A stretch of 64,000 bases of DNA from the NCBI GenBank assembly GCA_937876195.1, contig CALEIK010000023.1, positions 186,001 to 250,000 of the forward strand, in the 5' to 3' direction. Positions 8,516-16,141 of the stretch are shown here, piece by piece. The notes beneath the pieces are model-generated. The model saw nothing but the letters and a program-made list of their open reading frames with translations, had not been told where the DNA came from and made no database searches. Numbering within the stretch: the stretch's first letter is position 1; each line of letters begins with the position of its first letter. A program made the translations under genes and the position numbers. The DNA comes from an uncultured Flavobacteriales bacterium. Lineage in GTDB: Bacteria > Bacteroidota > Bacteroidia > Flavobacteriales_D > Crocinitomicaceae.

Positions 8516-9124
8516 TCAGTATCTGCCCAATTCAACGATTTCCATTGAATCAAACGATTGTAAATCAGACTTCATTGTCTGAGAAGTTTGCAAAGGTAAA
8601 TTTATGACAACAGAACAGGCACTTTCAAAGCGCTTATTTTTTGGATTTAAATTACTTTTCTTCAGAAAATTCATGACTTGAGGCATATCTTCATAACCAA
8701 AATTCAGTTGCACCCAGTCGTAAATTTCCAGTTCCACGATGGTAGCGCTTGCCAATGCCTCTTTGGCTGCCGTTCGATACGCGTTAATCAATCCTCCCAC
8801 TCCAAGCTTTGTTCCTCCGTAGTAGCGTACAACTCCAATAAGTGTGTTTGTTAATTCAAAAGAATCAATTTGTCCAAGGATTGGTGCTCCTGCTGAATTG
8901 TTGGGCTCACCGTCGTCGTTTGCACGGTAAGTATTAGTATCCATACCGAATCGATATGCATAACAAAGATGGCGCGCTTGATGATGTTCTTGCTTCCAGT
9001 CATTCAAGAAATCGTTTGCTTCAGATTCATTGTAACATGGAACAGCAATACCGATAAATTTGGAACCTTTTTCTTTGTACATTCCTTCTGATCGTTCTTT
9101 TACTGTTCTATATTTTGATTTCAC
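8516..9124 (-). CDS. yigZ: YigZ / IMPACT family protein
   Basis: A 202-residue UPF0029 (IMPACT N-terminal) family protein. The signature region reads DDGEPNNSAGAPIL, then VVRYYGGTKLGVGGL (about 85-115), followed by a smaller C-terminal ferredoxin-like domain. The eukaryotic homologue regulates translation through GCN2; the bacterial role is not settled. It is cytoplasmic. Its stop is immediately followed by the first possible ATG of the flavoprotein gene, suggesting co-transcription, and a terminator of the upstream SPFH gene separates it from that gene. Confidence 0.9.
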   Translation of the reverse strand: MKSKYRTVKERSEGMYKEKGSKFIGIAVPCYNESEANDFLNDWKQEHHQARHLCYAYRFGMDTNTYRANDDGEPNNSAGAPILGQIDSFELTNTLIGVVRYYGGTKLGVGGLINAYRTAAKEALASATIVELEIYDWVQLNFGYEDMPQVMNFLKKSNLNPKNKRFESACSVVINLPLQTSQTMKSDLQSFDSMEIVELGRY

Positions 9125-9132
9125 AATGCGTA

Positions 9133-9176
9133 AAAATTAAAATCCCTTCGTACGTTTTAGGTGCACGAAGGGATTT
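9133..9176 (-). terminator. Rho-independent terminator of the SPFH gene
   Basis: Stem AATCCCTTCGT (9141-9151) with ACGAAGGGATT (9165-9175); on the minus strand the downstream side is T-rich. It lies just after the SPFH-protein stop. Confidence 0.75.
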
Positions 9177-9199
9177 ATTCTTAAGTTCATTCAATGGAT

Positions 9200-10117
9200 T
9201 TACTTATCCATATCATCTTTTAGTTTCCCACCGACAAATGTACCAGCGATAATTTGATCTTGAAACTCTTTCATTCCACCTGGCGAGTGCGGCATTAAAA
9301 TCGAAGAGTTTTTAGAATTTGCACCGATGTCTTTGATGGTGTCAAAATACTGTGTCATCAATACGAATTGCATAATTTCTTCATGTGTCACGGTATCCAA
9401 TGATTTTTTGAAATCTTCTACGGATTCTTTAAATCCACGTACAATCTCTAAACGTTGACGAGCGATACCCTCACCTGATAATCGTTTCGACTCAGCTTCC
9501 GCCTCTGCCTCTTTGATGATCTTGATTTTGTTTCCCTCTCCTTCTTCCAAGGCTGCTTCACGATCTCTCTTCGCTGCATTGATTCTATTCATCGCGTCCT
9601 TCACTTTGTGATCGGGATCAATATCCGTAATCAATGCCTTAATGATTTGGTACCCATAATCATTCATACTTTCATGAATGTTCTTTTGCACAGCAATGGC
9701 AATATCTTCTTTCTTCGCGAAAACGTCATCCAATTCCAATTTTGGGACTTCCGCTCTTACATCATCAAATACATAGGATGAAATCTGATTGCGTGGATTG
9801 TCCATGGAGTAATAAGCTTCCTTCACTTGATCACTTCCCACTTTAAATTGCACGGATACTTGTAAGTTCACGAATACATTGTCCAAGGTCTTCGTTTCTA
9901 CCGTCACGTCCAATTGTTGAACACGTAGATTAATTACAGCGGCCTTTCTATCAATGAACGGAATAATAAATCCCAATCCTGGTCGCGCAATTTTAACAAA
10001 CTTCCCGAATCGCTCGATGACGTACGCAGTTTGCTCTGTTACCATAATGACACTCTTAAAAATAAGTATCAGCACTATAAAACCTAATACGATAGGCATA
10101 ATCATTGTTTCTTCCAT
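9200..10117 (-). CDS. SPFH/Band 7 membrane protein (stomatin/QmcA-like)
   Basis: Membrane-anchored SPFH-domain protein of the stomatin/prohibitin superfamily, involved in membrane organisation or protease scaffolding in characterised relatives. One N-terminal transmembrane segment (MPIVLGFIVLILIFKSVIMV) is followed by the SPFH core (TAYVIERFGKFVKIARPGLG, then RVQQLDVTVETKTLDN), an Ala/Glu-rich helical stretch (AAKRDREAALEEGEG, AEAEAESKR) and a variable tail. The frame opens 24 codons further up (10189), but that extension overlaps the dnaA terminator hairpin and is basic and unlike the family; the ATG at 10117 gives a normal 305-residue protein. No NfeD partner is adjacent. Confidence 0.88.
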   Translation of the reverse strand: MEETMIMPIVLGFIVLILIFKSVIMVTEQTAYVIERFGKFVKIARPGLGFIIPFIDRKAAVINLRVQQLDVTVETKTLDNVFVNLQVSVQFKVGSDQVKEAYYSMDNPRNQISSYVFDDVRAEVPKLELDDVFAKKEDIAIAVQKNIHESMNDYGYQIIKALITDIDPDHKVKDAMNRINAAKRDREAALEEGEGNKIKIIKEAEAEAESKRLSGEGIARQRLEIVRGFKESVEDFKKSLDTVTHEEIMQFVLMTQYFDTIKDIGANSKNSSILMPHSPGGMKEFQDQIIAGTFVGGKLKDDMDK

Positions 10118-10173
10118 AGTTGTAGTTTTTCGTTTATTGTCAAAAAGGTACGTTTTTTTTCTGTTCGTTCTAA

Positions 10174-10205
10174 ATGAAAAAGCCATCAACTTCGGTCGAT
10201 GGCTT
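10174..10205 (-). terminator. Rho-independent terminator of dnaA
   Basis: Stem AAGCCATC (10180-10187) / GATGGCTT (10198-10205), followed on the minus strand by a T tract, directly after the dnaA stop. Confidence 0.8.
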
Positions 10206-10210
10206 AAAAT

Positions 10211-11641
10211 TTATTGTATTGTCAATTTTTTCTCTAAATCTTCAAGGTAAGCTCTGAACTGCTTGTCTGTTTCCGATAAGTTGGTCACTGTTCTGCAGGC
10301 GTGCAATACTGTCGCGTGATCTTTCCCACCACAGTGTGCTCCAATGTTTGCCAAAGATGACTTCGTCATTTTCTTCGAGAAATACATCGAAATCTGGCGT
10401 GCTTGAACCACTTCTCTCTTTCTTGTTTTCGATTTTAGAATCTCCAACGGTAAATCGAAGTAATCACACACCACTTTTTGAATGTATTCAATAGAAACTT
10501 CGCGTGCTGTGTTTTTCACGAACTTGTCGACCATTTGTTTGGCGAGTTCAATCGTAATTGCCTTTTTGTTCAATGAAGCTTGAGCTAGCAAAGTATTTAG
10601 CGCTCCCTCCATTTCACGTACATTCGTATTGATGGAATAAGCAAGGTATTCTGTAACGTCTTTTGGAAGTTCAATACCGTTTCCGTACATCTTTTTCTCT
10701 AGAATCGCCATTCGCGTTTCTAAATCTGGTGCACTCAAATCAGCAGAAAGTCCCCATTTAAATCGCGACAACAAACGTTGCTCCATTCCTTGCATCTCTA
10801 CAGGGGGCTTATCGCTCGTTAAAATGATTTGTTTTCCATTTTGGTGTAGGTGGTTAAACACATGGAAGAAAACATCCTGTGTCTTCTCTTTTCCTGAGAA
10901 AAATTGGACATCATCTATAATTAACACATCTATCATTTGATAGAAATGAATAAAATCGTTGGTTGTTTGGTTCTTGATTGCATCAATGAATTGGTGTGCG
11001 AACTTCTCAGAACCCACATAAAGTACCGTTTTACCAGGAAACTGATCTTTGATCGAAATCCCAATTGCGTGTGCTAAGTGTGTTTTCCCCAAACCAACAC
11101 CTCCATAAATCAACAGTGGATTAAATGCTGTTCCACCAGGCTTGTTCGCAACGGCATAACCTGATGCTCGCGCCAAACGGTTGCAATCGCCCTCGACAAA
11201 ATTATCGAAAGAATAAGAAGGATTTAAATTGGAATCCACATTTACTTTCTTCAATCCAGGAATGATGAACGGATTCCGAATTTGGTTTTCACTCACATCC
11301 AATGGCATTGACACTGGTGCGTTCTTAAGTGATTTTTTATTTAGGGCAGGCAATTTAACCGTATACGGTGTAGAATTGGTAGTGTTGTTCTCCATGATAA
11401 TACTGTATTCCAGTCTACCGTCTGTTCCCAATTCTTTTTGAATTACCTTTTTTAGAAGCGTAATATAATTTTCCTCCAACCATTCATAGAAAAAATGGGA
11501 CGGCACTTGAATGGTTAAGACACTATCTTCAAGTTTTACTGGTGTAATAGGTTCAAACCACGTTTTAAAGGCTTGTAGAGAGACATTGTCCCGTATAATT
11601 TTAGCGCAAGACCCCCATACTTCATCGTGATTTCTACTCAT
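10211..11641 (-). CDS. dnaA: Chromosomal replication initiator protein DnaA
   Basis: AAA+ initiator that binds DnaA boxes and melts oriC. The 476-residue protein has domain I (about 1-80), a linker, the ATPase domain with Walker A GGVGLGKT (about 180-187) and Walker B LIIDDVQ (about 240-246), and the C-terminal DNA-binding domain with the DnaA signature GGKDHATVLHACRTV. Length is normal. Neither dnaN nor recF is adjacent, which is usual in Bacteroidota, and no DnaA-box cluster was found in the 347 bases upstream. Confidence 0.98.
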   Translation of the reverse strand: MSRNHDEVWGSCAKIIRDNVSLQAFKTWFEPITPVKLEDSVLTIQVPSHFFYEWLEENYITLLKKVIQKELGTDGRLEYSIIMENNTTNSTPYTVKLPALNKKSLKNAPVSMPLDVSENQIRNPFIIPGLKKVNVDSNLNPSYSFDNFVEGDCNRLARASGYAVANKPGGTAFNPLLIYGGVGLGKTHLAHAIGISIKDQFPGKTVLYVGSEKFAHQFIDAIKNQTTNDFIHFYQMIDVLIIDDVQFFSGKEKTQDVFFHVFNHLHQNGKQIILTSDKPPVEMQGMEQRLLSRFKWGLSADLSAPDLETRMAILEKKMYGNGIELPKDVTEYLAYSINTNVREMEGALNTLLAQASLNKKAITIELAKQMVDKFVKNTAREVSIEYIQKVVCDYFDLPLEILKSKTRKREVVQARQISMYFSKKMTKSSLANIGAHCGGKDHATVLHACRTVTNLSETDKQFRAYLEDLEKKLTIQ

Positions 11642-11988
11642 CTTGTTCGTTTGTTTTATTTCTGGTTTACGCTAAAAATTCAACTCCAAAGGGAATGTCT
11701 TTCAGCAAGGGTAAGTTGTTGTTTTATCGTGAGGACAAATATTTACATAAAAAAGTTAAAAAAAAAGTCAATTACCTGTTGATTTTTAAAAAAGTTTTAC
11801 TTCTAAAAAATTTAACAAATGAACACTAAATTAACAGAATGCACACAATTTAATAGTATAACAATCTGTCTATCAAAAGTTAAAGAACGATAACCTAATT
11901 TTAAATCTAATCACCACTGTAAGATAAAACTAAATTTTAAGCGACCAATCATTTCTAATAACTATTTTTGATTTTTGACTTATAAACA
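11642..11988 (+). other. AT-rich divergent intergenic region
   Basis: This 347-base gap separates dnaA from the divergent thioesterase gene. It is very AT-rich with A and T runs. I find no open reading frame, tRNA-like fold or TTATCCACA cluster; only a TAnnTTTG element near the thioesterase start stands out. Confidence 0.6.
11963..11970 (+). promoter_or_regulatory. Candidate -7 promoter element for thioesterase
   Basis: TATTTTTG matches TAnnTTTG and lies 19 bases before the ATG at 11989, implying a short leader. Confidence 0.35.
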
Positions 11989-12408
11989 ATGAAATTGTCT
12001 TTTGAGCATTTTACAACACTAAGGGTTCGCTACGGCGAAACCGATCAAATGGGCTATTGCTATTACGGCAATTATGCGCAATACTTTGAGGTTGGGAGAG
12101 TTGAAGCACTCCGTGCCATTGGCATGAGTTACAAAAGCTTGGAAGAGATGGGAATTATGCTCCCTGTATCAGAATTTAGCGTGAAATACAAAGTACCAGC
12201 GCGATATGACGATGCTCTGACCATCCTGACCAAAGTGGCTCAAATCAAAGGTGCACGAATTGTTTTTGACTATACAATTACAAACGAAAAGGGAGAATTA
12301 GTGTCAGAAGCCACCACGACACTAGTATTTGTCAATAAAGAAACCATGCGACCTACATCGCCACCAAAAGAATTTTTAGACGTTGTACAGCCGTACGAAG
12401 TAGATTAA
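11989..12408 (+). CDS. Acyl-CoA thioesterase, YbgC/FadM (4HBT) family
   Basis: A 139-residue hotdog-fold thioesterase that hydrolyses acyl-CoA or 4-hydroxybenzoyl-CoA type thioesters in the cytoplasm. The family motif RYGETDQMGYCYYGNYAQYF (about 14-33) contains the catalytic aspartate D19 and the GNYxxYFE segment. Length is typical for the single-domain family. The gene converges with the E1 gene with only three bases between the stop codons and no visible terminator, so the two transcripts probably overlap at their 3' ends. Confidence 0.88.
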   Translation: MKLSFEHFTTLRVRYGETDQMGYCYYGNYAQYFEVGRVEALRAIGMSYKSLEEMGIMLPVSEFSVKYKVPARYDDALTILTKVAQIKGARIVFDYTITNEKGELVSEATTTLVFVNKETMRPTSPPKEFLDVVQPYEVD

Positions 12409-12411
12409 TAC

Positions 12412-14412
12412 TTAGTACTTCATCAACTCCTCAATTGCCTTATCCAACCTGTCTTTCGGTAGGAATTGTTGTTCTAAATCAGCAGCAAACGGAACAGGCG
12501 TATCTAAGGAGGCAACACGTTTTACTGGAGCATCGAGTGACTCAAAACAGTGCTCTGAAATCAACGCGACAATCTCTCCCCCAATCCCTCCTGTCATGCA
12601 GTCTTCATGCAGTACCAGTGCTTTTCCAGTTTTTCTGACAGATGTGAAAATTGCTTCTTTATCTAGCGGCAACAAGGTTCTTAAATCAATGATTTCTAGA
12701 GAACAGTCTGAATGTTTCTCGGCATATTCCTTCGCCCAGTGAACACCAAGTCCATAAGTTATAATGGAAATATCTGCACCTTCTTTCACTGTTTTGGCCT
12801 TACCAATTTCAATTGTGTAATAGGCGTCTGGAACCTCTTCGCGAATACTACGGTACAAAAATTTATGTTCAAAAACCATCACTGGATTTGGATCTTCTAT
12901 CGCTGCCGCCAATAACCCCTTTGCCTCATAAGGTGTTGAAGGATAGACGATTTTCAGTCCCGGTGTATGAAAGAACCAGGCCTCGTTACTTTGTGAGTGA
13001 AAAGGTCCCGCCGCTGCTCCTGCGCCCGTAGGCATACGAACGACAACATCTGCATTTTGCCCCCAACGCCAATGAGATTTAGCTAAATTGTTTACAATTT
13101 GATTGAATCCACACGTTACAAAATCTGCAAACTGCATTTCGACAACGGCTTTCATACCTGCAATCGACAAACCAAGTCCTGCACCAACAATCGCCGATTC
13201 ACAAATTGGGGTGTTTCGAACGCGTTCTTTGCCAAATTGCTCTAAAAATCCTTCGGTAATTTTGAAAACACCTCCATACTCCGCAATATCTTGCCCCATG
13301 ATAATGAGATCATCGTATTTCTCCATGGACTGGCGCAAACCATCCTGAATCGCATCAATAAAACGTTTTTCGCTGGTCTTACCCTCTCCTTTTAGCACGA
13401 CCTGCTCATATGGCGCGTATACATCTTTTAATTCTTCTGCTTCATTTGGCACAATCAACTCTTCTGCAAAGGCAATATCTAGTCCATCTTGAATTTCTTT
13501 CTTAATTTCTGCCGTATACTGCTCTTTGATTGAATCAGTCAACACACCCTCTTCCATCAGAAATTTTTCATAATTCGAAATAGGATCAAATTCCGCCCAC
13601 TCTTCTTGAATTCCTTCTGGATAGTATTTGGTTCCCGAAGCTTCTTCGTGACCTCTCATTCGAAACGTCATGAATTCCAACAAAACAGGCTTTGGGTGCT
13701 TTCTCTGTTCTTTCGCAATTTTTCGGATTGTGGTAATTACTTCAAGGATATTGTTTCCATTTACTTGGATTGCCTCCATCCCATAACCAATTCCCTTGTC
13801 AATAAATTGTGCACAGCGAAATTGCTCATTGGAAGGTGTTGAAAGTCCCCAGCAGTTGTTCTCAATTCCAAAAATAACAGGCAAATCCCAAACCGAAGCG
13901 ACATTTAAAGCCTCATGAAAATCCCCCTCACTGGCTCCTCCATCTCCTGTAAAAACAATCGTCGACGTTTTCAAATCTTTAATTTTTGACGCCAATGCTA
14001 CCCCACTTGCAAGTGCTAATTGAGGTCCAAGATGAGAAATCATCCCAACAATATTGTATTCCTGAGTTCCAAAGTGAAAAGAACGGTCTCTTCCTTTTGT
14101 AAAACCCGACATCTTACCTTGAAATTGAGCAAACAAACGACTCAAAGGAATATCACGTGTCGTAAAAACTCCTAAATTCCTGTGCATCGGGAAAATATAT
14201 TCATTACGCTCCATGGCATACGCTGAACCGACAGAAACGGCCTCTTGTCCCCAACCAGAAAACCATTTTGATATTTTTCCTTGACGTAAAAGAATCAACA
14301 TCTTCTCTTCGATCAAACGTGGCTTTAAAATTTTCTTGTATATCGACAATAATTCATCGTCGCCAAATCCTTCCTTTGAGTATACTATTTTTCGCTTATC
14401 TAAGACTGCCAT
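12412..14412 (-). CDS. Fused 2-oxoacid dehydrogenase E1 (alpha+beta), branched-chain type
   Basis: Thiamine-diphosphate dependent E1 component of a 2-oxoacid dehydrogenase complex, with the alpha and beta subunits on one chain as is common in Bacteroidota. The alpha half (about 1-310) carries the ThDP motif GDGGASEGDFHEALN ending near IENN. The beta half (about 330-666) begins KRFIDAIQDGLRQSM and includes ESAIVGAGLGLSIAG and the MQFADFV region. The branched-chain 2-oxoacid substrate is inferred from overall likeness. The frame opens at 14445, but ATG 14412 starts the usual MAVLDKRK sequence and avoids a hydrophobic extension. No E2 or E3 gene is adjacent. Confidence 0.85.
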   Translation of the reverse strand: MAVLDKRKIVYSKEGFGDDELLSIYKKILKPRLIEEKMLILLRQGKISKWFSGWGQEAVSVGSAYAMERNEYIFPMHRNLGVFTTRDIPLSRLFAQFQGKMSGFTKGRDRSFHFGTQEYNIVGMISHLGPQLALASGVALASKIKDLKTSTIVFTGDGGASEGDFHEALNVASVWDLPVIFGIENNCWGLSTPSNEQFRCAQFIDKGIGYGMEAIQVNGNNILEVITTIRKIAKEQRKHPKPVLLEFMTFRMRGHEEASGTKYYPEGIQEEWAEFDPISNYEKFLMEEGVLTDSIKEQYTAEIKKEIQDGLDIAFAEELIVPNEAEELKDVYAPYEQVVLKGEGKTSEKRFIDAIQDGLRQSMEKYDDLIIMGQDIAEYGGVFKITEGFLEQFGKERVRNTPICESAIVGAGLGLSIAGMKAVVEMQFADFVTCGFNQIVNNLAKSHWRWGQNADVVVRMPTGAGAAAGPFHSQSNEAWFFHTPGLKIVYPSTPYEAKGLLAAAIEDPNPVMVFEHKFLYRSIREEVPDAYYTIEIGKAKTVKEGADISIITYGLGVHWAKEYAEKHSDCSLEIIDLRTLLPLDKEAIFTSVRKTGKALVLHEDCMTGGIGGEIVALISEHCFESLDAPVKRVASLDTPVPFAADLEQQFLPKDRLDKAIEELMKY

Positions 14413-14475
14413 ATAATTGTTGTATAGAAGTAGCAAATCTAACAATTAGATTAAATGAATGTGAAATTTTGGCAA

Positions 14476-14512
14476 TAAAAAAAGGCTCTCCGAACAACGA
14501 AGAGCCTTTTAA
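14476..14512 (-). terminator. Rho-independent terminator of gdhA
   Basis: Ten-base stem AAAAGGCTCT / AGAGCCTTTT around an 11-base loop, with T tracts, between gdhA and the E1 gene; it ends the gdhA transcript. Confidence 0.8.
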
Positions 14513-14527
14513 ATTATACTGTTTGGA

Positions 14528-15883
14528 TTAAACCAATCCTTGATCAATCATCGAGTCTGCTACTTTTACGAAACCAGCAATATTTGCTCCTTTCACGTAG
14601 TCAATCATTCCGCTTTCAGTTTGCCCGTATTTTACACAAGCTTCGTGAATCGAAACCATAATTCCGTGCAATTTAGCATCCACTTCTTCTGCAGGCCATG
14701 ACAAACGTAAAGAGTTTTGTGACATCTCCAATCCTGATGTCGCTACACCTCCAGCGTTCGATGCTTTACCTGGTGAGAACAATATTTGTGCCGCCTGGAA
14801 TACAGAAATCGCGTCCGGTGTCGAAGGCATGTTTGCTCCCTCAGCCACACAAATTGCTCCATTTGCAACCAATGCTTTTGCTTCATCTCCGTTCAATTCA
14901 TTCTGAGTTGCGCAAGGAAGAGCAATGTCTACTTTCACCTCCCATGGACGTTTTCCAGCAACAAATTTAGCCGATGTAAACTTTTTCGCGTATTCTTCAA
15001 TACGACCTCTCTTCACGTTCTTCAATTCCATGATGAACGCCAATTTTTGTGCATCGATACCTGCTTCATCGTAGATATATCCAGATGAATCGGACATCGT
15101 AACAACTTTAGCTCCAAGTTGCGTCGCTTTTTCACAAGCATATTGTGCAACATTTCCAGAACCAGAAACAGCAACTATCTTCCCTTGGAAAGAATCACCT
15201 TTTGTTGCTAACATTTCTTTTGCGAAATATACAGTACCGTATCCAGTTGCTTCTGGACGAATCAATGATCCACCCCAGTTACGTGCTTTCCCTGTCAATA
15301 CACCAGTAAACTCATTGCGAATTCTCTTGTATTGACCGAACATGTAACCAATTTCACGACCTCCAACACCAATATCTCCGGCAGGAACATCTGTATCAGC
15401 ACCGATGTGACGAGATAATTCAGTCATAAAAGACTGACAAAACTTCATTACTTCGTTATCTGACTTCCCTTTTGGGTCAAAATCAGAACCCCCTTTACCA
15501 CCTCCCATTGGAAGTGTAGTCAAAGAATTTTTGAATACTTGTTCAAATCCTAAAAACTTAAGAATCGATAAATTCACCGAAGGGTGGAATCTTAAACCTC
15601 CCTTGTAAGGACCAATTGCTGAGTTAAACTCAACACGGTATCCACGGTTGACTTGAACTTCACCTTTATCGTCTAACCAAGGAACGCGGAACATAATTGT
15701 ACGTTCAGGCTCCACCATGCGCTCAAGAATTTTAGCCTTCTTGTACTTAGGCGTTTCTTCAATAACAGGGATAACGGCTTCTGCAACCTCATGAACTGCT
15801 TGAAGAAATTCAGGTTCGTGCCCATTTGTAACTTTCACTTTCTCCATGAAAGCATCAATTTGTGCTTGATATTTATGTGACAT
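14528..15883 (-). CDS. gdhA: NADP-specific glutamate dehydrogenase
   Basis: Cytoplasmic enzyme that aminates 2-oxoglutarate to glutamate. The 451-residue protein matches the hexameric small-subunit class: substrate-binding GPYKGGLRFHP (about 91-101), the catalytic lysine K130 in MGGGKGGSDFDP, DVPAGDIGVGGREIGYM, and the Rossmann motif VAVSGSGNVAQYA. The serine-containing GSGNVA favours NADP use, as in E. coli GdhA. It has its own candidate -7 element upstream and a terminator downstream, so it is probably monocistronic. Confidence 0.95.
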   Translation of the reverse strand: MSHKYQAQIDAFMEKVKVTNGHEPEFLQAVHEVAEAVIPVIEETPKYKKAKILERMVEPERTIMFRVPWLDDKGEVQVNRGYRVEFNSAIGPYKGGLRFHPSVNLSILKFLGFEQVFKNSLTTLPMGGGKGGSDFDPKGKSDNEVMKFCQSFMTELSRHIGADTDVPAGDIGVGGREIGYMFGQYKRIRNEFTGVLTGKARNWGGSLIRPEATGYGTVYFAKEMLATKGDSFQGKIVAVSGSGNVAQYACEKATQLGAKVVTMSDSSGYIYDEAGIDAQKLAFIMELKNVKRGRIEEYAKKFTSAKFVAGKRPWEVKVDIALPCATQNELNGDEAKALVANGAICVAEGANMPSTPDAISVFQAAQILFSPGKASNAGGVATSGLEMSQNSLRLSWPAEEVDAKLHGIMVSIHEACVKYGQTESGMIDYVKGANIAGFVKVADSMIDQGLV

Positions 15884-15906
15884 TCTTTAAGTTTTTTTAA
15901 TCGCGA

Positions 15907-15914
15907 CAAATGTA
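15907..15914 (-). promoter_or_regulatory. Candidate -7 promoter element for gdhA
   Basis: On the minus strand this reads TACATTTG, matching TAnnTTTG, 23 bases before the gdhA ATG. Confidence 0.35.
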
Positions 15915-16024
15915 AATATTTTTTGAATTAACACACTTTTTTTCACTGCTATATTTGGACTTCTAAGCTGGATATTATTAACATATAATTTATAGCTTGT
16001 TTTTATTTAGAACATATTTCATTG

Positions 16025-16032
16025 TACATTTG
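16025..16032 (+). promoter_or_regulatory. Candidate -7 promoter element for the type B T9SS cargo gene
   Basis: TACATTTG matches TAnnTTTG. A TTG at 15997-15999 lies 25 bases upstream, slightly beyond the usual spacing. The implied leader is about 105 bases. Confidence 0.35.
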
Positions 16033-16141
16033 CAACATCAGGAATCATCCAATAAATGGTGAACAGTTATTTTCATTGGAATTAAAGCAACTTATTCCTA
16101 TCAAATTCGTCTAAATAACGATAACAAAAATATCTAAAAGC

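Noticed and set aside
11642..11988. oriC next to dnaA
   Set aside because: No cluster of TTATNCACA boxes or unwinding-type repeats was found; the region is only AT-rich.
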